A program made the position numbers and the translations under genes. DNA of 64,000 nt from Planococcus citri (taxonomy: Eukaryota > Arthropoda > Insecta > Hemiptera > Pseudococcidae), in NCBI RefSeq assembly GCF_950023065.1, contig NC_088678.1:62216460-62280459 (forward strand), given 5' to 3'. Below the pieces are notes generated by a model, which saw only the letters and a list, made by a program, of their open reading frames with translations, did not search any database and was not told where the DNA came from. Positions 33,095 to 44,690 of the stretch are shown piece after piece. How positions within the stretch are numbered: the first letter of the stretch is position 1; the number at the start of each line of letters is the position of its first letter.

Positions 33095-35010
33095 GTCAGA
33101 ATTTCAAGTGCTGAAGTGCATTTTTCGATTTTTGTTGAAAAGGGGAGAAAAAAATCAAAATTTTACCCAATGAACCTAGAAAGCTGAAATTTGGTATATA
33201 CCCTATTTTTAACCTGCCAAATCGATTGGAAACGGTTTTAAACAGTTTTAAGTAGTGCAGGAGCCTCCAGCAGATTTTTGAAACTTGGAATTTCCCCAAA
33301 ATATCAACAAAATGCAGTTGGAAAGCCGAAATTCATTCTGTAAATTGATTTTAATACGTTATGAAGTCGACTGCAGGAAGATTTCAAGTCTGCTGAAGGC
33401 TTTATGAATTTTTAAAATGTCGCTGGAGGCTCCAAAATGACTAGAACCCACCTGCAGTTGACTCGATAAGGTGTTGAAATTGGAATACAGATTGAATTTA
33501 TGATTTCCAGCTCTGTGTGGTAAAATTTTATGGTATTTCGAGCACCGGAACATCTGCTGGAGGCTCCAGTAATTTCCAGAAAGTCGCTGGAGGCTTCAAA
33601 ATGACTTGAGATCTACCTGCAGTCGACTTCATGGCGTGGCGTATTGAAATTAGCTTACCGAATAAATTTCGGGTTCCAACTGCATTTGATATTCTCAAAA
33701 ATTTCCTGGAGGCTCCAGAATTTCTCAAAACGGGTTGAAACTGTTTCCAATCGATTTGGCAGGTCGAAAATAGGGCGTACCCCAAATTTCAGGCTTCTAG
33801 GTCCATTTGCCAAAATTTTGATTTTTTTTCATTCGATTTTCAAAAATTCACCAAAAATGGAAAAATGCACTTTCACACTGGAAATTTTGGCAGGCGATGA
33901 ATTTTTGCATGCTCGAAGTTGCTTTGTCCAGTTCGAAAAAAATCGTCCTTTTCGTATTTCGGCTCACATGTCAATCAAAATGGCTGCCATTTTGTGAGTA
34001 AGGTCAACTTTTTTTTTGGCAAGTGCTTTAAAATGTTTCTTAGGATATCTCTTTTAAGAAAAAAGTTTTCCCAGATATTTGGGGGGGGGGGGGGGTGAAA
34101 TTATTCCTATCGCCATATTACGCTATGAAGTCGACTGCAGGAAGATTTCAAGCCTGCTGGAGGCTGTAGGAATTTTCAAAAAGTCGCTGGAGGCTCCAAA
34201 ATGACTAAAACCCACCTCCAGTTGACTCAATAACGTGTTGAAATTTCAAGTGTTGAGTGGATTTTGGATTTACAGTTCTGTTTGGTAAAATTTTATAGTA
34301 TCTAGAGCATTGAAAAATCTGCTGGAGACTCCAGTAATTTCCAAAAAGTCGCTGGAGGCACCGAACTGACTTGAAATCTACCTGCAGTCGACTTAATAGC
34401 GTACTGAAATTAGTTTACATAATGAATTTCGGCATTCCAACTGCATTCGATAAAATTTTGTGGAAATTTCAAGTTTGAAAAAAAAATCGACTGAAGACTC
34501 GATGAATTTTCAAAAAGTCGCTGGAGGCTCCAAAGTGATTCAAACTCACCAGCAGTTGACTTAATAGCGTGTTTAAGTTGGAGTGCAGCGTGAATTTCGG
34601 ATTTCCAACTTCATTTGATGGAATTTTGTAAAAATTTCAAGTTCCAAAAATCTGCTGGACGCTCCAGAATTTCTCAAAACGGTTCGAAACTGTTTTCAAT
34701 CTATTTGGCAGGTCGAAAATAGAACATATCTCAAATTTCAGCTTTCTAGGTCAATTTGGTAAAATTTTGATTTTTTTTTCTCATTTTTTGCTTAACTTAA
34801 ATTTGATTTTCAAAAATTCACCAAAAATCGAAAAATGCACTTCAGCGCTTGAAATTCTAGCTGGTGATGAATTTTTGCATGCTGTTTTGATCTAGCATTG
34901 TCCAGTTCCAAAAATTTCGTGCGAGTCCTATTAATGTTGGAAAGCAAAATCTACGATTTCAGCTGACCTGTCAATCAAAATAGCTGTCATTTTCTTATAG
35001 TAAGACCAAT
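33095..35010. repeat. Cluster of the dispersed CTGGAGGCTCCA repeat family
   Basis: Multiple copies, direct and inverted, of GTCGCTGGAGGCTCCAAAAT and CTGCTGGAGGCTCCAGTAAT at about 33419, 33548, 33586, 33706, 34156, 34184, 34317, 34348 and 34517. Each is accompanied by CACCTGCAGTCGACTT and AATTTCGGATTCCAACT-type blocks. The core CTGGAGGCTCCA is close to palindromic. Both ends of the cluster carry CGACCTGCCAAATCGATTGG in opposite orientation. Confidence 0.75.
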
Positions 35011-36012
35011 TTTTTTTGACAAGTTTGCTCTAAAAAATTTCTCAGAATGTCATTATTCCTTTCAAGAAAAAAGTTAGTTCAAAGGTTTTGAAAGAGGGGG
35101 GGGGGGTTATCCCTATTGTCATATGCCGGACTATGAGTTCTGAAAATTTTTTCTTCTAAAATATGTACTTCGCATTCATTTTGCTGAAACATGGAAAGAT
35201 GGAAAGATATCATTTCTGGAAGTTGGGAAATGTTTTGGAATTTAGGGTAATAATTTTTTGAAAATTATAGCAAATTTAAGAAAGTCGAGAAAAATATAAC
35301 GAAAAACTCATTTATTCATTTTTTCCTTTCTGAAATTGGCAATTAGGATGGCAAAACTGGCATCACTGTGTTTCAAAATGAATCCACTCAAGTTGAAATT
35401 ATTTTCAACCGAACAATGAAATCCTAAAAGTGTTCTTGGATCCTGAATGGAATTCCCTAGGTTGACTCAAAATCTGATTTTTTTTTTTGGAATTGTACTA
35501 TTTTTCCCAAAATAATTTATGTAGAATGAGGGGCCAAAAAAAATCATACTTTTTCTGGGTCCGTATTTCCTCTCCAGGGGCACCTCCTCTTCCGGAGCCA
35601 TTTTTTTTTTTTTTTATAATGACTTTCAACTCAAATTGAAGGTCTGCTCTTCTTCCGACATTTTTTTTCTTAGCAATCCGCCCTATTGTACAATGTCAGC
35701 GGTCGTGTCCGTGTCCATGTCATTGTTCATTCTCAGTAATCGGATGATGCGCCTTGGTAGGCACCACTTGCGCCATGATGCATACAAAACTAGTGATACA
35801 AATAACAGATAATCGATGACCGCTGATAGCAGAACAAACAAATACGAGTAATACCAATTACCTAGTACATTGCGTATTATGTGTACACGAAGTCATACAC
35901 ATACGCGATGGTACAATAAAAACAGGCCTACGAGATTACAATAACCATAGCATTCATGTGCCATGTAGCATGTACCATGTGTACCTCTACTTCATACCTC
36001 ATCCTCGTACTA
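35011..36012. other. No gene recognised
   Basis: Sequence with two G/T homopolymer runs and no supported coding frame. Around 35690-36000 the composition becomes richer in CG. Confidence 0.4.
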
Positions 36013-36122
36013 ACGCTGTCGTCGTCGTCGTCTCGTTCTTCGATTCTTCCGCGTTCGTCATTCGCCATTCACCATTAGCCATCAGCCATTTTCGCATTCG
36101 CGTTCAACGACGACGCGACGCG

Positions 36123-36170
36123 ATGCCAGTCACAAGTGCAGGAAATTTGGCATGTTATTGGGAAAAACTT
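36123..36170 (+). CDS. Candidate short first coding exon
   Basis: ATG at 36123 opens 16 codons (MPVTSAGNLACYWEKL) ending exactly at GTAAGTCAAG, a strong donor. It is preceded by a CG-rich stretch with GTCGTCGTCGTC and CATTCGCGTTCAACGACGAC, as expected of a leader. Downstream exons were not found, so this rests on the ATG, donor and composition only. Confidence 0.25.
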
Positions 36171-36299
36171 GTAAGTCAAGGTTTTTTTTGGCTCATTGTA
36201 TCGGAGAAGGTGTCCTTAAAAACGCACGTATCCAAAATTCGGTCTTCTTCTCGTTCTTTTTTTGACTACCCTGAGTTAAGTTGCAGTTAAAATTGCGAA

Positions 36300-37735
36300 C
36301 GAGGTGTCAAAAAGCATTAGAATTTCACGCTGAATGCGAATATATTGTTCGTTTTCCGTACTTATTTGTTGCCTCCGGATTTAGAGGCTTATATGTTGTA
36401 AAACCGACCTTTTTTGTAAATTTTCTCAAAAAGTAGAAATTTTAACGAATTAATTTCAAGATTGAACCCATTTGAAATGCTCTTGATGAACTGTTGAATT
36501 TTATTATGAAGAAGAAGAAGAAGAAAATAGATGAAAGGATCCTCGTATCATATTTTTTGAAGTTTAAGTGACAAAAATTGGATATTTTTTTGATTCTGTG
36601 ACTCTGTGTGAGTAAGGTCTGAGATCAGCTTCAATTGACAAAAAAATCCGATAGAATTTTGATGACTCCTCTTTTTCATCCACCTGATATGTTCAGTTCA
36701 GACAACCATCTGAACCATCGCATATTTCGAGCCAGCCAACACCTGTATTGGGCAAAACCGTCCATCATGAACTCGTAAAAAATGTATATCAAATTCTCAG
36801 AAATAATTTCCTGGCAGTTTGTCAGATTTTTGAAAATGTTGGCAATCATATCGAACTTTTGAAATTGTGGAAAAAGGTTCAAGAATTTGGAAAAATTGCG
36901 ATGAGCATTGTCAGACTTTTACAAATTTCAAAGAAGTTGGTCAATTTTCGATGTTGAGAGGATGATTATGCAATGTTTTGTTCAACTTCTATACAATTAT
37001 AAACTTGAAAAAAAAATTGTCATTAGATCTAATTTTCAAAAAATTGAAAAAAAAACAACTATTTTTGACATTTTCCACTTTTCCAGTAACATCAAGTTGG
37101 ATATAAAGTCAAAGTCTGTCTTTGAAGAACTTGAAAAAATTGATAAATTAATCGTTAGAATTATATCAAATTCTCAGAAATGATTTTTCCCACATTTTTG
37201 CACACTTCTGAAAAACTTCTAAACAAATGTAATCCACTTCCCAAGATTTGGGCGCTCCAAATTTACGTTTTGTCGCGTAAATTCTCGCCATCGATCATCG
37301 ATGCTTCGGTGTGTGTATGTGTGCAACATTGTATTAGGCGGTCTATGTACGTAGTTGTGGTTATCGAGTCACCATCGCCAATGTTTTGACTGTACGGGGC
37401 CAAACAGAACTTACTTAGTATTTAATGGCTAATTTGTTTTAATCTTCCTTCTTCCTCCTTTCTCTCGGTCGAGCTCGCAACCAAGCCGTCAATACAGTCG
37501 AGCCCTAGTCACAGTCCCACAATAATTATGCTGGTTCGCACATGTTGTAATTTGCTCCTGAAGCTACCCTATCTCTCTTTGGGGCAGGGGGTGAGGTTTT
37601 TTTGGTAGAATTCTTACGTATCCTCTCTCTCCTCTCTTGAATGAATCATTCAAAGTTGTTATTTTTCACTGTGAATAATTTACTCAACTTGGTTTTCAAA
37701 AATAAAGTCAAGTTTCTTCGTGGCATCTTTACCAA
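36300..37735. other. No gene recognised
   Basis: AT-rich with a GAAGAAGAAGAAG run near 36511. No supported coding frame. Confidence 0.4.
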
Positions 37736-37739
37736 ATTT

Positions 37740-39235
37740 GATTTACTGTCAGTGATTCATTCATTCATTCGTCGTCAACATTTTTTCTCCTTAGTGAATA
37801 ATTTACCAACGAATCATCTTCAGTTCTTATCGATGGATTTGAGTAACAAAGTCATTTTTTGCTACGTAGGTTTTCACTGAATTTGATTCGAATTGATTCT
37901 CGAACGATTTCTCGATTCCGAACAAATCGTTCGCGAACGAATAGAGTGCAGTTTTTGATAATAGAGCTGAAAATGTCAAGTTTTGTAATCTCGTCCCTCG
38001 TCTGAACATAATTTAATATTTTAGTGATTCATTCGTTCGCGAACGATTTTTCTTTTTCGAGCAAATCGTTCACGAACGAATTGAGTGCAGTTTTCGATCG
38101 TATTGCTGAAAATGTCAAGTTTTGTAATCTCGTTCCTCGTCTGAACATGATTTGATTTTTTTAGTGATTCATTCGTTCGCGAACGATTAGGTATTCTTTT
38201 TTCGAGCAAATCGTTCGTGAACGAATTGAGTGCAGTTTTCGACCGTATTGCTTACAATGTCAAGTTTTGTAATCTCGTTACTCGTCTGAACATAATTTGA
38301 TTTTTTTAGTGATTCATTCGTTCGCGAACGATTATTCTTTTTTCGAGCAAATCGTTCGCGAACGAATTGAGTGTAGTTTTCAATGATGGAGCTGAAAATG
38401 TTGAGTTTCGTAATGTCAGATCTGGTTTGATTTATTATTGATTCATTCGTTCGCGAACGATTTTTCTTTTTTTTTGAGTGAATCGTTCGCGAACGAAGCA
38501 CTCTTGATTTTTTTATTGACGATATTAATGAATGTTTCGTTCCATCTTGTCGTGCAGCATGCGATTCCATTTCAAGTAATTCGGTCATTCTTGATTGATT
38601 CACTGCTTGTGAACGAATCGTTCGCGAACAAATCTACTGTAATTTAATTTCCGTGGATGGATTTATGATGTCCAGTTTTTTGATAAAAAGATCCTTCGTT
38701 TACAGTTTGATATTTGCAAATTCATATTTTACCTCGTCTTCGTTCATTTGATTTCTTTCAGTAGTAAAGTGATTTGAATTTTTCTCGATTCTGAGCCAAT
38801 CGTTCACGAACGAAACGAGTGCAGTTTTTGAAGTCAGGATTGAAAGTGAAACTGTCGAGTTTTGTCATGTGATTGATCTGATTGAAACACCCTTATTGAA
38901 TATTTCAGTGATTTTTCCACATCGAGCGAGTCGTTTGCGAACAAATCGTACTCAGTTTTTATTCAGGGATAAAATATAATATTGCATACGGTTTCGTCTC
39001 GCATTATGAGATTTGATTTTCAAGTGATTCAGTCGTTCTCGAATGTTTCATAATTTCCGAGCGAATAGTTTGCGAACGAATCAACTCCAATTTTTGTTGA
39101 TAAATTTGTAATTACTATCGAGTTTAAAGGTGAAAATCATTCATTTGGTTTGATTTATTGGTGATTCATTCATCAGCGAACGATTTTTCTCACCTCTTGA
39201 GTGAATCAATCACGAACAAATTCTTAATTTTGAGT
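37740..39235. repeat. Minisatellite, about 130-145-bp units, with TCGTTCGCGAACGA palindromes
   Basis: AGTGATTCATTCGTTCGCGA recurs at about 38023, 38162, 38308 and 38437, with diverged units on both sides. Each central unit holds two copies of the perfect palindrome TCGTTCGCGAACGA, about 16-25 bp apart, then GAGTGCAGTTTTCGA and AATGTCAAGTTTTGTAATCT. The palindrome spacing is more conserved than the rest. Open frames crossing the units on the minus strand are repeat by-products. Confidence 0.85.
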
Positions 39236-39478
39236 CCCTGCTCATCTTTTTTTTCTTCCCCCTTTTCTAGAATCAAATCGACGAAAAATATTAGGTCTTT
39301 TCGTGATAATTATTTTAGCGAAAGTAGGGACTTCCACGTATTTGTGACTGGAATGAAGAGGCCTTGTAGTGAAGCAATATTTATTTTGTTTGATGTTTGA
39401 TGTGAGAAGTCAATTTTTCTACTCTGTATAGTCGGGGGGCCCGCATAACGATCTATTGTCTCTATCCCCCCCCATTTT
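39236..39478. other. Short spacer
   Basis: No feature recognised. Confidence 0.4.
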
Positions 39479-39479
39479 T

Positions 39480-39748
39480 GGTGAATTTTCGAAAATCAAA
39501 TTTTGGCCAAAAATGTAGGAAAAAATCAAAATTTTGCCAAATTGACCTAGAAAGCTGAAATTTGGGATACCCCCTATTTTACACCTGCCAAATCGATTGG
39601 AAACTGTTTCAACCCATTTTGAGCAGTTCTGGAGCATCCAGCAGATTTTTGAAACTCGAAATTCCCACAAAATTTTATCAAATAAAGTTGCAAAGCCGAA
39701 ATTTATTCCGCAAACAAATTTCAATACGCTACGAAGTCGATTGCAGGT
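39480..39748. repeat. Dispersed CTGGAGGCTCCA family, left part of a split copy
   Basis: GACCTAGAAAGCTGAAATTT, CTGCCAAATCGATTGGAAAC and TCTGGAGCATCCAGCAG match the cluster at 33-35 kb in reverse. The copy is interrupted at 39749 by the CAGGGTGTCCAC element and resumes at about 40839. Confidence 0.75.
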
Positions 39749-40838
39749 CAGGGTGTCCACAAGACTGGAAAACCTGGAAAACCTGGAAAAGTCAGGGAAT
39801 TTGGTCGGTCTGGAAAAGTCAGGGAAATGTCAGGGAATTTCGTAATTTTCACGCAAAATCCCTGGAATTTTGAAAAGATGATCAATTGTAAATTTTGGAT
39901 AAGGACCTGTGATGCGGGAAAAACGTCATTTTTTACTTCTCGAAAGACACATTTTCAAAAGCTTTTGCCCTCGCTTCGCTCGGGCTTGTTTTCTTTTCTT
40001 TTCCACAAGCAAAATGACCATTTCTGGATAATAAAAATCAAGTTCTGAAACCAAAAATGAACTCACAAAAAAAAACATGGTTTTTACAAATATGCATCTC
40101 GAAATACAAATTTACAGGAGCTTTCGCCCTCGCTTGGGCTTGTTCTGTTTTCTTTGTCAAAATCAACTTCCTTCGAAAAAAACATAATTCAAATTCCAAA
40201 ATTTTAAAAGTCAAAAAAAAACCAATGTACTTGTCTTCACATGAAAAAACCTCGTTTTTATGCCTCTCGAAATGCAAATTTTCAGAAGCTTTCGCTCGAG
40301 CCTATTCTCGTTTCTTTTTTCAAAGTAACTTCTTTCAAAAAAACATCATTCCAATATTAAAATTTAAGAAATCAAAAAATGAACTCTTGTATTAAAAAAA
40401 CCTCGTTTTTAGACATCTCGAAGTGAAAATTTTCAAAAGTTCTAGTCCTCGCTTCCCTCGGGCCAATTTGTTTCTCATTTTCAAATGAACAAATTTCATA
40501 TTTTCTGGCCTCCAAAAATCCAAAAAACAAAAGAAAAATTTGTATAAGTCATATGAATATTGTATAAATTGGCCAAAATTGATGCATGTTTTATTTATTT
40601 ATTTTTAATATTTTAAAAAGTTAATAGTCGAAGTCTGGCTGTTTCTATAGCCGAAAAAGTATCTAGTTCGAAGAGGAGCTTATGAAATGAAAATTACACC
40701 CCCCCCCCAAATTCCTCTTCAATTAAAGTATGGAGTAAGCATAGAAAATAAAAAAAATGTCTGGAAAAATGGAAAAATTGTTCTGGAAAACCTGGAAAAG
40801 TCAGGGAAAATCATTTCCAGAAATGAGTGGACACCCTG
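39749..40838. mobile_element. CAGGGTGTCCAC-ended DNA transposon, non-autonomous, 1.09 kb
   Basis: Ends are CAGGGTGTCCAC and GTGGACACCCTG; subterminal GGAAAACCTGGAAAAGTCAG appears inside both ends in direct orientation. The flanks share CAGGT (5 bp), or GCAGGT (6 bp) if the last base is counted as flank. Both flanks belong to one older repeat, so the insertion site is certain. The interior holds tandem units at about 39940-40460 and no transposase. hAT- or P-like by its ends; the family is not settled. Confidence 0.85.
39935..40460. repeat. Four tandem units with TCGCCCTCGCTTCGCTCGGG
   Basis: TCTCGAAATGCAAATTTTCA followed by GAAGCTTTCGCCCTCGCTT-type sequence recurs at about 39940, 40088, 40264 and 40416, roughly every 150-175 bp, inside the transposon. 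Similar CTCGCTTCGCTCGG text appears at about 46130, outside it. Confidence 0.7.
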
Positions 40839-41285
40839 CAGGTGGATTTCGAGTCGTTTTGGAGCCTCCAGCGACTTTTTGAAAATTACTGGAGCCTCCA
40901 GTAGATTTTTGAAAGTTGAAATTTTCCCAAAATTTCATCAAGTGGAGATGGAAAGCCGAAATTTACTCTGCACTCCAATGTCAACACCCCCTGAAGACGA
41001 CTTCAGGCGAGTTCAAATTATTTTGGAGCCTCCAGCGAGTGTGCTAAAATCGATCGAATAAATCACAAAGATGGTACCTAATATTGACTTGAAATCCGAG
41101 AATATTCTAGAGACTGCAGAACGATTCGAAATCATCATCAATCGACTTGGGAGGTCGAAAATGGGGTAAAAATCAAACTTTGGCTTTCTACTCGTAGGTG
41201 AATTATTTTTGCCCTATTTCGAAAATTCTCCAAAAATCGAAGAATGAGATTCATGTCTTATATATTTTGATTGGTGATGAATTTT
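40839..41285. repeat. Dispersed CTGGAGGCTCCA family, right part of a split copy
   Basis: TTTTGGAGCCTCCAGCGACT, ACTGGAGCCTCCAGTAGATT and GGAGCCTCCAGCGAG at about 40858, 40885 and 41022. Continues the copy broken at 39749. Confidence 0.75.
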
Positions 41286-42535
41286 GAGATTCTCCATCCA
41301 TTCCCCAATGTCTGGTTTAAAATTTTAATCCGGTTAGGATACGTCCCTTGTCAGTTTTAAAGATATTTTATCAACTTTTTTTCTCAATTTCAAACAATTT
41401 TTACATCAATTGAGCATGTGTAATTTTTGTCAATCATTTTCAACTATTTTAAAATCAATTTTGGGCAATTTTTTTGTTGACTATTCGAAGTATTTTTTCC
41501 CATAGTTTTGTCGTTACCTTATTTCATAAAAGTTTTGTTTATATTCATCTATTTTCATCATTTGAAGCAATTTTCTGATGAATTTTACATTTCATCAATT
41601 TTTTCTCGATTTTGAGTCATTTTTACGTCAAATTTAATTAATTTTTGAACTCTGAATTCTGACTGGTCGAACTTGAATCAACTTTATACCACTTTCGTGG
41701 CAACTTTTTGAACTTCTGATGAATGGTACGTGCACTTTTTTTTACAAGAAATATGAAAATTTGGCATTTCTGCTTCTAAAATTCATCCCAAGATTTTCGA
41801 TTTTCAGTTATCGTACTTACGTATTAATTGTATTATGATACGCATGCCGCGCCGGAGCAGGATGTAATGCGTTATACTATCGTAGTAATTGCATTCGTAC
41901 CTCTACTTACGTGTCGCCCAAGCCTATCGCGTGTACGTGATAACCTGCACGATCAACGCGATTCCCAGTTATATGTATGTACTTTAGGCTACATAAGTAT
42001 ATGGTACATACTTTACATACATATCCTCGTTTACGTACCTCACGCTAATTATTGTACCTATGAATGTAGTATGTATTCGTCTTCGTATATACAAAGGAAT
42101 TAGCAACAGCATCCAATCCGCCATCGTACGCTGTAGGCGTAGGCCTATATATATACCTTAGGTACAAGTGATTAGGAATGCTTGATTACAGGTACCCATA
42201 CCCATGCTGGCGAATGGTCTGCTAAAAATACCTATAAAAAACCATCGGTAATTACCAGTTCGCATCGGCACACGGTTATGTAATCGCAATTACACGGGTG
42301 CTAAAGTAACTTACCACCTTTAAGTACATACCTACTTATGTATTTATAGCTTCTAGTTACCATATAACTACCTATTTTGCAAAATACTACAGTGGAAAGA
42401 ATTTGGGAAATCCCGAATCACCCAAGTGGGGCTTTGATCGATTACCGTTTGCATTTTTCTGCAATGATGAAAGAGCATTACCTATTTATGTTCTTGAGAT
42501 TTGCCATTTGCTTATCAGTTACCACCGACATGGTG
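41286..42535. other. No gene recognised
   Basis: AT-rich to about 41820, then a stretch with many TAC/GTA tracts and CG dinucleotides (41830-42330) resembling the 26-kb patch. No supported coding frame. Confidence 0.4.
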
Positions 42536-42539
42536 GATT

Positions 42540-42720
42540 TGGCCCAGTGTAGCCGGTGACCAGCGAGAAAACCCATCAGACCGGGCTCGACAAAATTTTA
42601 CCCCTGTTAGCCTTTGGGGACACTCTGCAATATGGTTGCCATCTTCATGCCACCATTTTTCTCAAGATGTAGCTCAGTTCGCAGACGTTGATGGGCACCT
42701 GAAATCTGAATCACGATTCC
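42540..42720 (+). pseudogene. BEL/Pao-like retrotransposon remnant
   Basis: The plus-strand frame reads VAGDQRENPSDRARQ, then SLWGHSAIWLPSSCHHFSQD. This resembles the region after RNase H in BEL/Pao polyproteins (VxxxxNPADxxSRG, then LWWxGPxWL), with several substitutions. Only about 60 codons survive. Flanks have no recognisable integrase or LTR. Confidence 0.4.
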
Positions 42721-42850
42721 AAGGCACCTTAGTGTACTCATGCTATGGTGGAAGCACTTATCCGACATCTTCATCTACCTATCGATAAAGGTGTCTGACG
42801 AGACCGACGATTGCTGCATCGAATAAGACGTACTTAGGCGTACCTATGTA

Positions 42851-43081
42851 CTGAGTGGCCCAAAAGTCCCGCACCGCTTGCGTAACTAGTGGTTCACATA
42901 AACCTCCGTATGTTCCCCTGAAATAATAAAAACTATGCAACCAATACACCTTTGGAAAGGGGTGGTATACCACTTTCCAAAGGTGTATTGGTTGCATAGT
43001 TTTCATTTTTTAAGGGGAACATACGGAGGTTCATGTGTACCACTAGTCACGCAAGTGGCTCGGGACTTTTGGGCCACCCTG
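42851..43081. mobile_element. 231-bp palindromic mariner-type MITE, copy 2
   Basis: Same layout and length as 16710-16940, with a damaged left end (CTGAGTGGCCCAAAAGTCCC) and intact right end. TA flanks at 42849-42850 and 43082-43083. Arms meet at GGGGTGGTATACCACTTTCC. Confidence 0.9.
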
Positions 43082-43083
43082 TA

Positions 43084-44098
43084 CATCTTGCGTTTTGCGA
43101 TTTGAAGAAGCCTTGCCGTTTTTATACGATATTATGTACATACGTCTTCTAGGTACATACATGCATCGTCAGTATACCCTCTGTATGCTCGTAGCTACAA
43201 TATCTACCTACAACGTAGGTATTATTACACATACACATACTGGCAGTCGCAGTAGCAGTCGCAGTCGCGGTACATATACATACATAAATATTGAGGACAA
43301 GGTCGAATAGGTACGCCACAATAACTTGGTTATTTAGGAAGTAAAAATAATAACAGCGCAACGCGGCCGCAATCGACTGCGTCTGCTACTGCGGCTGCAC
43401 AAGCAGATACGGCTATTCACGATTTGGCTTCACTTTGACGAGCCAAATTACAAAAGTTCAATACGGATACGATTTGATTTGTTCGATTGCGAATTTTCAT
43501 TTAGGTTTGAGATACTTCCGTCATCTCATCATGCCACATGATCGATCATTCGCACTTGATGGCGGGTTTTCGCGATATCAGCGATGCAGTTTTTCGTACT
43601 GTACCATACGTCGACGAAAAAGACCCTAAAAATAGCTTTCACGAAACGTTGTAGATGGTGATTGCTGTGTCAAGAGGTGGTAATTCAGTAGAAACCATAC
43701 CACTATTGCAAGTATACAAGGGTCCTTCTTGTGAAAAGGCAAGTGTCCCATTTGGGCATCGCCTGCCAATCGTCAATTAGGCATCAGCGACGTGATGGCG
43801 ACGATAAAGATGACTCCACTTATAACCTACCTATATGTATGTATCTATCTACCTAGTGATGCGCCTGTTTCCAAGTTGACTGCAAAATTACTGACAAAAT
43901 ATCTATTACATATTTTTAGCAGTCCAGTTGAAAATTTGTTTTCTGCCCGGAATCTCAGATCAGGTCAATGCTGGCAGGCCTTGTGTGAGCAACTAGTTGA
44001 AAAAAAAATCCAGGGTACCTAATAGCTCTGCCGATCCTGCAACTGCTGCTTTTAATCTTTTTTTTTCAATCAGATTTCAAATTTTTCTTCTTCCTTGA
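43084..44098. other. No gene recognised; short CAGTCG repeat
   Basis: GCAGTCGCAGTAGCAGTCGC near 43243 is a small trinucleotide-like repeat. No supported coding frame. Confidence 0.4.
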
Positions 44099-44690
44099 GG
44101 TGGTGCTTATTTTTGAAGTTGGGATTTTCCTCCCTCTCAACCTCCAAAGTGGTGACCTCTGGTAAGAAAATAATTCCCTATTTTTCATTTTTTCCATTTT
44201 CGAGAAACTTGGGCTGCGGAGGGCACCTCAATTTTCAAAAATTTCATAAATTACAAATTCACTGTGAAATGTCAAAATTTCAAGTTCTGTTACCTCTAAA
44301 AAGTCTCTTCTGGGTAAACTAAATTCTCATGACGATTTTAGCCCCCTCCATTGAATACCAAGCTGACCTCCTAAAATAGCTGAAATTCAATGTAAAATAC
44401 GAATTTCAGCTATTTCAAGGGACCGACTTGGTTTTCTAGGGATGGGGTTAATATCCTAATGAGAGTTCATTTTACTCAAAAAAGACTTTTTTTTGAGTGT
44501 TGGAACTTGAAATTTTTGAATTTTGAAAATTTTGCTTTGAAGTTGGATTTTCGAAAATTTTTGTTTTGAAAATTGAGAGGACCACCGCCGCCTGAGTTTC
44601 TCAAAAATGGGAAAAATAAAAAAATGGGGAATTATTTTCTTACCAGAGGTCACCACTTTGAGGGTTGGGAGCAGAAGAAATCACTAGTCG
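44099..44690. mobile_element. GGGTGGTCC foldback MITE, copy A
   Basis: Starts GGTGGTGCTTATTTTTGAAG and ends in the complement of the same arm (GAGGTCACCACTTTGAGGG, then GGAGCAGAAGAAATC), but the last bases of the right end are missing or diverged. The middle contains ATTTCAGCTATTTCAAGGG and its inverted partner. Family copies B, C and D are at 46.8, 54.4 and 62.5 kb. Confidence 0.8.

Noticed and set aside
38187..38603. 138-codon minus-strand frame with repeated NRSRTNES units
   Set aside because: It crosses minisatellite units and follows their repeat; no start context, domain or splice signs.
37740..39235. CRISPR-like array
   Set aside because: Units are 130-145 bp with diverged repeats and no short constant repeat with unique spacers; eukaryotic minisatellite.
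40057..40395. 112-codon frame with repeats
   Set aside because: Arises from the tandem units inside the CAGGGTGTCCAC element.
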